A stretch of 21,313 bases of DNA from Candidatus Woesearchaeota archaeon (GTDB lineage: Archaea > Nanobdellota > Nanobdellia > SCGC-AAA011-G17 > GW2011-AR20): positions 1 through 21,313 of the forward strand of contig JAGVZJ010000025.1 of the NCBI GenBank assembly GCA_018302725.1, read 5' to 3'. Shown in pieces: positions 6,284 to 14,877 of the stretch. Position 1 is the stretch's first letter, and every line of letters starts with the position of its first letter. The notes beneath the pieces are model-generated. The model saw nothing but the letters and a program-made list of their open reading frames with translations. It was not told the DNA's origin and searched no databases. A program made the position numbers and the translations under genes.

Positions 6284-7530
6284 TTCCTCTTTGCCCCAAA
6301 TATTTCAAGTAATGCAGCATGCATCCATTGCATACTCCTGAAAAAGGGGTAGACAAAAAGATATAAAAGTGATGGTAGGTAAAATTTCCATTTTTCTCCA
6401 ACATATCTATGGGCTTGAACATAAAGATAAAATGCAGTCACAAGCACAACTACAAAAGGAAAGATGAAATTCCAGTTTAGTCCTAAAAAAAACTGTCCAG
6501 TAGAGCCAGAAGAGATTTCAAACAGCGTACTCCTTGCTAAAAATACTCGTGCTGCCAGGTTAACAGCTTCCTTTACAAAATTTATACCCATTATCACAAC
6601 AGATACAAATACTGTAATAAGCACAAACACTTCCAGAGGGATTTGGAACAAACCAAGCAACCCAAATTGTTTGTTTAAAATCATCTTTCTGTACATTAAA
6701 TTATTGTAAATAAACCCTCTAAACCATCTAACTCTTTGCATCCACATCTTTTTTACAGTATTTGGAATTCTAGTGTAAAAAACCCCCTTCTCGCACATTA
6801 CAACTCTGTATCCTCTAGATCTTAGTCTCATGGCTATCTCAAAATCCTCAGTTAGATTTCCTTCATCAAATCCCCCTACTTTTTTCAATAAGCCAGTCTT
6901 AAACAAGCTAAGGGCATTTGTTATGTGCAATGTGTTTACAGTTCCTGTTAGCTTTCTCATAAACGCAGTCATAACATATTCCAGTCTCTGCATCTTTTCT
7001 ATTAAATTCCCCTGATTCCTTATCATAGTAATAGCAACAACAGCCCCTACATCATCATTTCCTTTTTCATAAAATCTCGCTACTAAGTTTTTCAACAACT
7101 CTTTTGAAGCATAAGAATCCGCGTCATAAACCCAGAAAAATTCCCCCCTTGCTTCTTTCAGGGCAGTATTAACCGCTCCAGCCTTTCCTTTATTCTTTTC
7201 ATGTTCAATCAAACGGACGTTCTTAACCCTGGTCTTGAAAATAAACTCATTAACAACCTCTACAGTATTATCTTTGCTCTTATCATCAACTATAATAATC
7301 TCTATCTTATCCCTTGGATAGTCTAAGCCAAGAATGCATTTAATGGTGGAGACTATTGCTTTTTCCTCATTCCAGGTGGGTATGACCACAGTCACCTTTG
7401 GAAAAACTTTGACATGGGGATTACTCTTTTTGTACTGGTTTGCAACAGAATTAACAATGACCCAAAACAGAGAAACAAATACCGAAATGAATGCTAGTAT
7501 CCATACATAAAACGTAAGCGTGGAAATCAT
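6277..7530 (-). CDS. Membrane-embedded family 2 glycosyltransferase (processive, cellulose/hyaluronan synthase-like)
   Basis: This 417-residue enzyme should build or extend a polysaccharide at the inner face of the membrane. One N-terminal TM helix (about 7-30) precedes the GT-A domain: VTVVIPTWNEEKAI, the VDD nucleotide-binding motif at 81-83, the DAD metal motif at 136-138, TED at 227-229 with the catalytic Asp, and QRVRW at 265-269, the QxxRW signature of processive GT2 enzymes. At least three TM helices follow. The start ATG overlaps the stop of the preceding GT-C gene (ATGA), so translation is likely coupled. Together with the two GT-C proteins it suggests synthesis of a cell-surface glycan. 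The sugar donor cannot be read from sequence. Confidence 0.93.
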   Translation of the reverse strand: MISTLTFYVWILAFISVFVSLFWVIVNSVANQYKKSNPHVKVFPKVTVVIPTWNEEKAIVSTIKCILGLDYPRDKIEIIIVDDKSKDNTVEVVNEFIFKTRVKNVRLIEHEKNKGKAGAVNTALKEARGEFFWVYDADSYASKELLKNLVARFYEKGNDDVGAVVAITMIRNQGNLIEKMQRLEYVMTAFMRKLTGTVNTLHITNALSLFKTGLLKKVGGFDEGNLTEDFEIAMRLRSRGYRVVMCEKGVFYTRIPNTVKKMWMQRVRWFRGFIYNNLMYRKMILNKQFGLLGLFQIPLEVFVLITVFVSVVIMGINFVKEAVNLAARVFLARSTLFEISSGSTGQFFLGLNWNFIFPFVVVLVTAFYLYVQAHRYVGEKWKFYLPSLLYLFVYPFFRSMQWMHAALLEIFGAKRKW

Positions 7531-8969
7531 AATTCTTGCAAAAAGTTAACCCTCCAGACCTCTACATCATTATTGTTGTAAACTCTTTTAAAATTATTGC
7601 CGCTGAACTCCAGCACAAAAAGAAGCCCTTCTTCAGGTTCATTCCACACTAACCCATTTTTCATATTTGGAGTTATAAAAATGTACTTAATATTGTACCT
7701 CTCAAGCATTTGCTTAGCCCCTTCAAAATCCCTCAAATAGAACAAAATCTCAGAATCTTTAACTCTCTCTTTTACACCAGGGGCATATGCTGAATTTATA
7801 TCTAAAACATTTGGCCTTGCAGCTATTGAGTTTATTAAAACCCCATTAGTATAATGTGAAAAAACGACATCTCCAGGATTTGATCTCTCCTTTATGAACT
7901 CAAGTCCATTTATCACATCCTCGCTCGGAGGGAGTTGTGGAATTTTTGAAAGAAAACTCAGTCCAGAGAAAATTAAACCAGAAATAAGAAGTATCACAGT
8001 AAGATATTTGATTATTCCAGATTCCCATTTGGAGTTGTTTATTTCCAATATTCCCATAGAGATTATTGGTGCCATAAAAACAGTAAGATAAATACCGGCT
8101 CTTTGGTTAAATAAAAATAACAAAAACAAAACAATTAATGAAAGGTAAACCTCCTTGTGCGCATATTTGTTCTTCCATAAGTATCTTAATCCGAAAAATA
8201 AAATCAGTATTGAGAAAATGCTTATGCCAAAATTACCCCCAAATTCCGAGGTTATTCTCAACAATATCCCCCTATCCTCAACAGATCCAAAAAATAACCC
8301 GCTGCTTAGCTGACTGAAATATGCAAGGCCGGTAAGCAACAAAATACCGATAATAAGAAGCTTTACATTTTTTATCTTTTTCAATCCATACAGAATCATA
8401 AAAATCAAGGAAAAGATAACGTGAACATACCCGAAGAAGGGGATTAGCAGGAATATTAAGACAGACGCATTTCTATAAACTGGTTTATTCTTAAGAAATA
8501 AATAAATCGCAAGAGCATTTAGGAAAAAAGGAATAGTGAAAGAACTAAACACTGAAAAATTATAAATAAATGGTGGGCTAAACACCAAAAATGTATTAGC
8601 AATCAAGATTAATTTATCATTAAATCCAAAGCTTTTCAAGATTGAGAATAACATCAAAACTACTAAAACTCCAGCCAGTAATGGCAAAAAATTAAGTGCA
8701 ATGTTTTCCGGAACAATTTTTTCTATATAATACAAGGTGATAGGTGTGCCAATCGGATAAAAAAATGGTCTTGAAGTGAAGCTTAATGGATCAATATCAG
8801 GAAGTTTATCCTTCTCAATCATTTCTGCTAATCTCTGATTGAAGTAGGGGTCTGAACCATCTAGCCCATCAATTCCTCTAAGGGAGATAGGTGTTCCTAA
8901 CACAATGATTGCGAGGAGTACCACTGCAATCTTCTCAACAGACAACTTTGTAGATTGTTTCTCTTTCAT
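7527..8969 (-). CDS. Polytopic GT-C-like membrane protein, STT3/AglB-like architecture (copy 2)
   Basis: About 480 residues with some ten or more hydrophobic segments and a soluble C-terminus. The first extracytoplasmic loop has DGLDGSDPYFNQRLAEMIE followed by DPLSFTSRPFF, reminiscent of the first acidic loop of GT-C enzymes such as oligosaccharyltransferase. Near the C-terminus, NPGDVVFSHYTNGVLINSIA resembles the region just before the WWDYG motif of STT3, although WWDYG itself is absent. The final YNIKYIFITPNM stretch matches the same position of its upstream neighbour, so the two are tandem paralogs. A longer start exists at 8996; I prefer the ATG at 8969 (MKEKQSTK...) because it overlaps the previous gene less. 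It is probably a lipid-linked sugar transferase; the substrate is unknown. Confidence 0.75.
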   Translation of the reverse strand: MKEKQSTKLSVEKIAVVLLAIIVLGTPISLRGIDGLDGSDPYFNQRLAEMIEKDKLPDIDPLSFTSRPFFYPIGTPITLYYIEKIVPENIALNFLPLLAGVLVVLMLFSILKSFGFNDKLILIANTFLVFSPPFIYNFSVFSSFTIPFFLNALAIYLFLKNKPVYRNASVLIFLLIPFFGYVHVIFSLIFMILYGLKKIKNVKLLIIGILLLTGLAYFSQLSSGLFFGSVEDRGILLRITSEFGGNFGISIFSILILFFGLRYLWKNKYAHKEVYLSLIVLFLLFLFNQRAGIYLTVFMAPIISMGILEINNSKWESGIIKYLTVILLISGLIFSGLSFLSKIPQLPPSEDVINGLEFIKERSNPGDVVFSHYTNGVLINSIAARPNVLDINSAYAPGVKERVKDSEILFYLRDFEGAKQMLERYNIKYIFITPNMKNGLVWNEPEEGLLFVLEFSGNNFKRVYNNNDVEVWRVNFLQEL

Positions 8970-10386
8970 GTTTAAAACAAGACAAGTCTCCCACATACAA
9001 TATCCTATCTATGCCATAAGTTTGTTTGGTATTTTCAGAAATCAGGATGTACTTTATGTTGTGCCTCTTCATGATCTCAAGAGCTTTGGACTCTGAGAAT
9101 GTTTTATACACAACTTCAGCATCTCCTAATCTCTGTATCGGGCTCGGAGCCAGCAAAAAATTTGTATCGACAAAGTTTTTTTTACCTGTGAAATAGCTTA
9201 CAATATTTCCTTCATCAAAAGAGGATAGAACCACAGCATTGTTCTCCTCAGCTTCAGCAATGAATTTTAAATCATCAACATTGTATTTTCCTTCCAATTC
9301 ATTCTCATAGTAGTAAATCGAAGGAACAACACCTAAAACAGCGATTACAACAATAAACACTGCAACAAAAGGGGAGTAATATCTGGACAATTTTGTAATT
9401 GAAAAATAATTTAACAACCTCCTTATACTAAAAGATGTCATTAAAGTAAGGAAAACACCCAAAAACAAAATCCCGCTGCTAATGTCAATCATTTTCAGTA
9501 ACAAAAGAAGGAATGTAGCAAGAATTGGGCTAATTAATAACAAAACATCTTTCTTCCTTCTCCCATGCAGGCCATAATAAACACCAAATATCCCAAAAAC
9601 AAGTGGAATCACCCCCACGATTAGCAGAGAGCTGGATAAGCTAAAATTTGAGAAGTAATAATCAAATGCCAGGTCCGGAATGTTTTGTCTTACTATAGAA
9701 GTCCCGTATTGCAGGAACACCCTTCTGAAAAGGATCATACTCACCAGCAGCATAGAAAAAAATGAAAAGGTAATAGCCTCTTTCCTTATTCCGGATAAAC
9801 TCATAGATTCTGAAACCATGAGAACAATGTAAAATAACAGGGAAATAATAAACACAAAAGCAGAAGGGTGTATCCAGGGCATTACAAAAGACATTACAAT
9901 AAAGAATATCAAAAATCTTGTATCATTTATCCTCAACAGAGAGTAAAACATCAAAAGCATTAAAGGAAGGACAAAAGAATACACAGAAATTTGGTTGACA
10001 GTAGAACTAAATACTATTGGGATGAATGAAGATATAAATGCTGTTATGACTGATGAATTTTTATCTTTCGTCAGCTCAAGAGAGATCAAGTACACAATTA
10101 TTGGGAGTGCAGAGATGAATACTTCTGGCAATAGTTTTAGGGAAAAAGGAATAAAAGAAAGTAGGGCCATGACACCATGGAATAACTGTGGCCTGATTAT
10201 GTCCCTCCCGCCATAACTTAAGGGGTCATATGTAACCAGGCTTTTCTTTTCCTTAATCATTTCAATAAGCCTCAAGTTAGAGTAGGCATCATCATCCGCA
10301 AAATAATCAGACTGGAAAGCTATAACCAACCTTAGAATAAAACTAAACAAAACAATCAACAACAGCAAAATAGTTTGCTTTTTCAT
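8935..10386 (-). CDS. Polytopic GT-C-like membrane protein, STT3/AglB-like architecture (copy 1)
   Basis: This 483-residue protein begins with a TM helix and then FADDDAYSNLRLIEMIKEKK, a first-loop acidic motif (D31-D33) very like the DxD/DAYY loop of oligosaccharyltransferase and other GT-C enzymes. Many TM segments follow. The C-terminal soluble part has NAVVLSSFDEGNIVSYFTGK and then IMKRHNIKYILISENT, both matching equivalent parts of the next gene. No WWDYG is present, so calling it AglB would go too far; lipid-linked sugar or glycan transfer is the reasonable role. Its ATG overlaps the ScpB stop (ATGA), and it begins the four-gene surface-glycan module. Confidence 0.77.
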   Translation of the reverse strand: MKKQTILLLLIVLFSFILRLVIAFQSDYFADDDAYSNLRLIEMIKEKKSLVTYDPLSYGGRDIIRPQLFHGVMALLSFIPFSLKLLPEVFISALPIIVYLISLELTKDKNSSVITAFISSFIPIVFSSTVNQISVYSFVLPLMLLMFYSLLRINDTRFLIFFIVMSFVMPWIHPSAFVFIISLLFYIVLMVSESMSLSGIRKEAITFSFFSMLLVSMILFRRVFLQYGTSIVRQNIPDLAFDYYFSNFSLSSSLLIVGVIPLVFGIFGVYYGLHGRRKKDVLLLISPILATFLLLLLKMIDISSGILFLGVFLTLMTSFSIRRLLNYFSITKLSRYYSPFVAVFIVVIAVLGVVPSIYYYENELEGKYNVDDLKFIAEAEENNAVVLSSFDEGNIVSYFTGKKNFVDTNFLLAPSPIQRLGDAEVVYKTFSESKALEIMKRHNIKYILISENTKQTYGIDRILYVGDLSCFKHERETIYKVVC

Positions 10387-10895
10387 TTTTCTGTGGGCTC
10401 GGTTCCCTCAATCTCACTAAAATTCTGTCGTAGTTTATCTTCAACAATATCAAAGTAATCGTAAAATTTAGCGGTAAGTTTTAACAACCTTGTCCTTCCC
10501 CTCTTCTCAGAGGTCAGAAACTCTAGTTCTTTTAGCTTCTTAATCTGGTCATAAGCACCATTTCCTCTCATTTTGATGATATCAGACTGCAAAGCAGGTT
10601 TCTTATAAGCAATTAAGGCCAAAGTTTCTTGGGTTGGTCTGTCCAACTCTGAGTCGTTCAATAATTTGGTAGTTAAGTATAAGTAGTCTTTCTTTATGTT
10701 CAAGGAAGCGACATTATCATCTACAGTGAGTTTAAGAGCAGTTTCTCTTTCTGAATACTCTTTTGCAAGCTCGTTTAAAGCCTCCTTTAGAGCACCTACA
10801 GATCCAAGGTTGCACAAAGAAGCGAGTTCCTCAAAGGTTATGGCTCTCCCAACTGTAAATAATACCGCTTCTATCCTGTTCTTAATATCTTGCAT
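10383..10895 (-). CDS. scpB: SMC-Scp complex subunit ScpB
   Basis: ScpB is the small winged-helix subunit that binds the kleisin ScpA and SMC in chromosome compaction and segregation. The protein (170 residues from the ATG at 10895) has two winged-helix units: IEAVLFTVGRAITFEELA near the start, and the conserved PTQETLALIAYKKPALQSDI followed by KLKELEFLTSEKRGRTRLL, the best-known stretch of the family. A TTG three bases earlier is a possible but less likely start. A TTTAAATTT element 29 bp upstream supports the ATG and an own promoter. The stop overlaps the start of the first GT-C gene. No scpA or smc is in the window. Confidence 0.94.
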   Translation of the reverse strand: MQDIKNRIEAVLFTVGRAITFEELASLCNLGSVGALKEALNELAKEYSERETALKLTVDDNVASLNIKKDYLYLTTKLLNDSELDRPTQETLALIAYKKPALQSDIIKMRGNGAYDQIKKLKELEFLTSEKRGRTRLLKLTAKFYDYFDIVEDKLRQNFSEIEGTEPTEK

Positions 10896-10918
10896 CAATT
10901 ATTAAAGGTTGTACTTGA

Positions 10919-10931
10919 TTTTTAAATTTTT
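10919..10931 (-). promoter_or_regulatory. TATA-like box for scpB
   Basis: A minus-strand TTTAAATTT-type element overlapping the region just before the aRF1 stop lies about 29 bp before the scpB ATG at 10895. Confidence 0.4.
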
Positions 10932-10936
10932 GGATA

Positions 10937-12424
10937 TTAATTGGTTATAGCAAATCTTAACAAAGCAACTATCCCTGTAATTTCTTTAATCTGCTTTCCT
11001 TCATTTGTATCTGTAGAAATAAACTCAATTTCAGCGCCAGTTGCATCAGCTTTTTTCTCTAGCTCTTCAACAATGCTTTCATCCACTTCTTCAGAAATCA
11101 ATAAGGTTTCAACAGCGCCATATTCAAGAGCCTTTTCTACTTCTACCTGCCCATAAGCAACCATCTCAGGATGCTTCGCAAGCGTTTCCAGTACCTTGTT
11201 AACGATATTCTTTTCCCTTGTAATCAATTCCTGTGCCAGTAAATCAGAAGACTTATCAACCAGTTCATTTAATCCGAATTCTCCGGTGTAACTCAAGTCC
11301 TTTATCCCAATCACTTTTCTCTTTAATTCATTATTCAGATAATCTCCATCTAGAAATGTTTCCTTAGTTGGTCCAGGACCTCCGACAATAACCCCCTTTA
11401 TTTCTTTTTTGCCGAGAAACTCTTTATTGGCAGCTTCCCCGATTCTTTTGTAAAAATCTTTAGCAGCTCCTTCTCTTAGCCTGGCAAATCTTGCTTGGGA
11501 ATTATGGACTAAAATCTTATTTGCAAAAAAGTTACCCTTGCTGACTTCTATATCCACCATAGTAGCTTCTTTATCCAGTACTTTTATTGATTTTATAGCT
11601 ACTTCTTTCCACCTGGAATCCACTAGCTTATCTTCTTTGGTCAGTTCAAAAGCAGCTTTTGTACTTCCATCCCCCAAAAACAATAAATGATCCGCACTGC
11701 ACTGCACTTCTTCATCTTTGGTTTTAATAACATAAACATTTTCTTTTGTGGTTTTCCAGACTTTTTTGACTGAAGAAACAGCATTTTTATTTTTTTCAAA
11801 GTCATAAGACATGACTTCATCATCTTCTTCTAGCTCTTCTATGTGTACAGACTGTCCATCAGAAAGATCCACAGAGGTGCCTGGCATTAAGCACTGTCCT
11901 CCAGATTTTATTTTTCCTGGAACTCCGGATGTTAAGTGCATTAATTCAATTATAGATGTTCCTTTTAGCAGACCAATAGTTCCATCTCTATTGTCCAAAA
12001 CAACTAATCCGTATATCTCCTTGCTTTCAAGCATTTCTTTTAAGATATCAAGAACAAAATTTTGGTCACACCTATACAGCCTTGTTTGGATTGGAGAGGG
12101 GGGTTCAATGCTCCACACTTTTATATCCACCTTACTTTCATTTATAGATGCATTGCCTGAAAAAGCAGCCAACCCATTTTCAGGAGTTCTTTTATACAGC
12201 CTCAAATGTCTTATCATTTTTTCCAGGGAATCAATAACCCTCTGCCTGTTATTCTTATCTTTTATATTCGTAGCAGTTCCCTGCTCTTGCTCTAAGTGCT
12301 GTATTATCTTGATTAAATCATAGCCTTGAGGCACATAAACAGAGACAAGCTCAGTATGCCTGCCTTTTATTGCTTCTAGCTCTTTAATGAACTTTTTTAA
12401 TTTCTGTACTTTTCTTTTATCCAT
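10937..12424 (-). CDS. prf1: Peptide chain release factor aRF1 containing a mini-intein
   Basis: aRF1 recognises all stop codons and triggers peptide release. The precursor is 495 residues; without the intein (178-308) it is 364. The N domain carries TATNIKD at 50-56, the place of the NIKS stop-reading motif but with D for S, and YRCDQNF at 117-123, matching YxCxxxF. The M domain has GGQ at 175-177, the catalytic motif, directly followed by the intein and then SQARFARLREGA. The C domain ends ISTDTNEGKQ...ALLRF. It goes from LLISEEVDESIVEELEKKA straight on, so the zinc-type minidomain commonly found in archaeal factors (about 400-420 residues) seems absent. It lies between valS and scpB and has its own TATA-like box 26 bp before the ATG. 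Confidence 0.96.
   Translation of the reverse strand: MDKRKVQKLKKFIKELEAIKGRHTELVSVYVPQGYDLIKIIQHLEQEQGTATNIKDKNNRQRVIDSLEKMIRHLRLYKRTPENGLAAFSGNASINESKVDIKVWSIEPPSPIQTRLYRCDQNFVLDILKEMLESKEIYGLVVLDNRDGTIGLLKGTSIIELMHLTSGVPGKIKSGGQCLMPGTSVDLSDGQSVHIEELEEDDEVMSYDFEKNKNAVSSVKKVWKTTKENVYVIKTKDEEVQCSADHLLFLGDGSTKAAFELTKEDKLVDSRWKEVAIKSIKVLDKEATMVDIEVSKGNFFANKILVHNSQARFARLREGAAKDFYKRIGEAANKEFLGKKEIKGVIVGGPGPTKETFLDGDYLNNELKRKVIGIKDLSYTGEFGLNELVDKSSDLLAQELITREKNIVNKVLETLAKHPEMVAYGQVEVEKALEYGAVETLLISEEVDESIVEELEKKADATGAEIEFISTDTNEGKQIKEITGIVALLRFAITN
11501..11893 (-). mobile_element. Mini-intein inserted right after the GGQ motif of aRF1
   Basis: The 131-residue insert (residues 178-308 of the precursor) begins with Cys, CLMPGTSVDLSDG (splicing block A). 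Block B is EEVQCSADHLLFL, with the SADH histidine. Block F is TMVDIEVSKGNFFANKILV, and the insert ends His-Asn (block G) before Ser as the first residue of the C-extein. All residues needed for standard protein splicing are present. No LAGLIDADG or HNH motif fits in the short middle, so this is a mini-intein without an endonuclease. Splicing would rejoin KSGGQ to SQARFARL, restoring the normal release-factor sequence. The release activity of the unspliced protein should be blocked because the GGQ loop is interrupted. Confidence 0.95.
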
Positions 12425-12446
12425 CTGTCAGACCAAATTTGATATC

Positions 12447-12455
12447 TTTTAAATT
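12447..12455 (-). promoter_or_regulatory. TATA-like box for aRF1
   Basis: The minus-strand AATTTAAAA is centred 26 bp before the ATG at 12424, implying a leaderless aRF1 transcript besides any readthrough from valS. Confidence 0.5.
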
Positions 12456-12465
12456 ATTTTTGATT

Positions 12466-14853
12466 CTAAGAGGAGATATTTAATTTGCCAAACTTTATCT
12501 CTCTTGGTTTGTGAGTAGCTTCAATATCCTTAAGTATAGGTTTAAATTTTTTGTTTATTGTCAGCCTGTCTATCCCATCCTTCAGGGATACCCCTTTATC
12601 TTTCTTATGTTTCCAAACTTTGCTATTCAATTGGAGAATATCTTTAGTGCTAAAAGAAATCTTTTTTATTTTATCAGCTTTAGGAAACTCTTCAAAATGT
12701 ATATCTTTTTTCTTTAAATCATTATAAATTTTATAAGTAATAAACGGGGTGATCGGTGAGAGTAATTTCAAAATTCTATCCAAACAGTAATGGAGGGTAA
12801 ACAAAGCAGAATTCTGTTGTTGTTTTGTAAACTTTTTATCTTGATTGTACGCTCTTGATTTAACTAGCTCTAAATAGTGGGAGGCAAAAGTTTCCCATAT
12901 GAAGTTCCTTAGCTTTACCGCAGGATTATGGAAATCATATTGTTCATACCTCCTTTTTGAGAACTTAACCATCTCATTAATTTCGTTTATAATCCACAAG
13001 TCCAGTGTTTCCAACCTGGCAGGTTTCTTTGATTCTGGGAACATTGATATAAATCTTGCAATATTCCACAGTTTATTGATAGTCTTTCCTGCTCCTTCTA
13101 TCCTCTCAAAAGAGAACCTAAAGTCTGTTTTTTCTAGATTCCCTTCAACAGTAGCCCAAAGTCTAAAAGGCTCAGCACCAAACCTATCTAAAACCTCTCT
13201 AGGGTCAACAACATTCCCTTTACTTTTAGACATTTTATGCCCATTATTGTCTACAATATGGTAATTTATCCAGACATTTTCAAAGATCGGCTTGCCAGTT
13301 AGCAAATAGCTCTTTAGTAATGTATAATACAGCCAGGTTCTTACTATTTCTTTTCCCTGAGGTCTTAGGCTGCATGGAGTGGCTTTCTTGAAAAACTTAT
13401 CATCTTTTCCATACTTCAAGATATAGAGTGGAGATGAAGAAGAATCAAACCATGTGTCAAAAACTCTTGTTTCCCCAACAAATTCTTTTGAATCACACAT
13501 TGGGCATTTTTTTATCAGAGGCTCTTCTTTCCAAGGTTGGTAATACCTCCCCTTTTTCGGAACTATGGTCTCATTACAGTATTTGCAATACCATAATGGA
13601 ATTTCAGTAGCATAATATCTCCTCCTGGATATTGGCCAGTCTATGGTAACAGAATCAATCCAGTCCAACAGTATATTCTTTGAATTAGGGCTATAAAACT
13701 TAATTTTATTTGCAATCTCTTTCATCTTTTCTTTTTGATCAGTTTGTTTTAGGTAAAACTCACTCATTGAAATAAACTCTATCTCTGCACCAGACCTTTC
13801 AGACACAGGAGTTCTATGGGTAGTCTTTGTTTGTTTAACCAATAAGCTATTTTTTTTCAGTTCATTAACCATTTTTTCCCTGGCTTCCTTAACCTTTAAT
13901 CCATTCAAGAATCCAGCATTGCTATTCATCCTTCCATCTTTCTCGATAGTCATGATAGGCTCTATACTCATCTCCCTGAAAAATCTGATGTCTGATAAAT
14001 CTCCTGCAGAGCACATCATAACTAATCCTGTTCCTTTATTTATTTCAGCTAAAGGATGTGCTTTAATTGGAATTTCTTTTTCATAAACAGGCGTTATTGC
14101 AGTTTTTCCAGCTAAATGCTTGTATCTTACATCCTCTGGATTAAATATAACAGCACCGCATGCACAAATCAATTCTGGTCTTGTAGTTCCAATTACTATC
14201 TCTTCTTCTGTTTCCTTAACCTTGAATATAACATCATAAAACACTGATGGAAGATTCATATACTCAATTTCAGAATCTGCGATTGTAGTTTGTAGTTTTG
14301 TATCCCAGTTGTTAATCCTTGTATCCTCATAGATTAGCCCCTTGTTCCATAGGTCAATGAAAGTACTTTGTGTCAATATCCTGTAATCTTCAGAATCAGT
14401 TTCATACACATCCCCCACCTCTTTTCCTTCTTCAAAAGAGTTAAATCCCACTCCAAGTCTTAAAAATGAATCCTTAGTTAAGCTTCCACATTCATCAAGC
14501 AGTCTCTTGCAATATTCTATAAATTTCTCTCTTGGTGTTTCTACAAGGTTTATATTAAACTTCTTTTCTGTGGCCACTTCTATGGGCAGACCATTTTTGT
14601 CCAATCCAAGAGGAAAAATAACCTCATGTCCGGTCATTCTTTTAAAGCGGGCAAACATATCCATGATTACATAAGTAGTAGCTTGTGCTATGTGTACTGG
14701 AGTGTTGATATAAGGCGGAGGGGTGTCTATAGAATAAATTGGTCGTTTTGATTTGGAATTGTACTTATATGATTTATTTTTTTTCCACAATTCATAAATA
14801 GGCTTTTCCAATTCTTTTTCCCATTTGTTCTCCTTAATTCTTGGCTTTAACAT
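12466..14853 (-). CDS. valS: Valyl-tRNA synthetase
   Basis: This class I synthetase charges tRNA-Val. Its 795 residues are shorter than the usual 860-900. The HIGH region reads TPPPYINTPVHIAQATTYV (HIAQ at 54-57), then FPLGLDKNGLPIE. The editing domain has IGTTRPELICACGA, and DWPISRRRYYATEIPLWYC leads into a zinc-ribbon insert (CKYC...CPMC). KMSKS lies at 540-544 in GHKMSKSKGN. The anticodon-binding domain follows, and the long C-terminal coiled coil of bacterial ValRS is lacking. Ile and Leu enzymes are less likely because of the PPPY...HI and GLDKNGLPIE pattern. An AGGAG element 6 bases before the ATG is one of few clear Shine-Dalgarno sites here. It sits between the phospholipase-like gene and aRF1. 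Confidence 0.9.
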   Translation of the reverse strand: MLKPRIKENKWEKELEKPIYELWKKNKSYKYNSKSKRPIYSIDTPPPYINTPVHIAQATTYVIMDMFARFKRMTGHEVIFPLGLDKNGLPIEVATEKKFNINLVETPREKFIEYCKRLLDECGSLTKDSFLRLGVGFNSFEEGKEVGDVYETDSEDYRILTQSTFIDLWNKGLIYEDTRINNWDTKLQTTIADSEIEYMNLPSVFYDVIFKVKETEEEIVIGTTRPELICACGAVIFNPEDVRYKHLAGKTAITPVYEKEIPIKAHPLAEINKGTGLVMMCSAGDLSDIRFFREMSIEPIMTIEKDGRMNSNAGFLNGLKVKEAREKMVNELKKNSLLVKQTKTTHRTPVSERSGAEIEFISMSEFYLKQTDQKEKMKEIANKIKFYSPNSKNILLDWIDSVTIDWPISRRRYYATEIPLWYCKYCNETIVPKKGRYYQPWKEEPLIKKCPMCDSKEFVGETRVFDTWFDSSSSPLYILKYGKDDKFFKKATPCSLRPQGKEIVRTWLYYTLLKSYLLTGKPIFENVWINYHIVDNNGHKMSKSKGNVVDPREVLDRFGAEPFRLWATVEGNLEKTDFRFSFERIEGAGKTINKLWNIARFISMFPESKKPARLETLDLWIINEINEMVKFSKRRYEQYDFHNPAVKLRNFIWETFASHYLELVKSRAYNQDKKFTKQQQNSALFTLHYCLDRILKLLSPITPFITYKIYNDLKKKDIHFEEFPKADKIKKISFSTKDILQLNSKVWKHKKDKGVSLKDGIDRLTINKKFKPILKDIEATHKPREIKFGKLNISS

Positions 14854-14859
14854 AGATAA

Positions 14860-14864
14860 CTCCT
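14860..14864 (-). promoter_or_regulatory. Shine-Dalgarno site of valS
   Basis: AGGAG on the minus strand lies 6 bases before the valS ATG. It stands out because most starts in the window lack such a site, and it fits valS being an internal operon gene. Confidence 0.6.
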
Positions 14865-14877
14865 AAATCCTGCATAT

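Noticed and set aside
11811..12323. Plus-strand open frame of 170 codons
   Set aside because: Antisense to aRF1 and its intein, Ser-rich low-complexity start, no promoter or recognisable domain.
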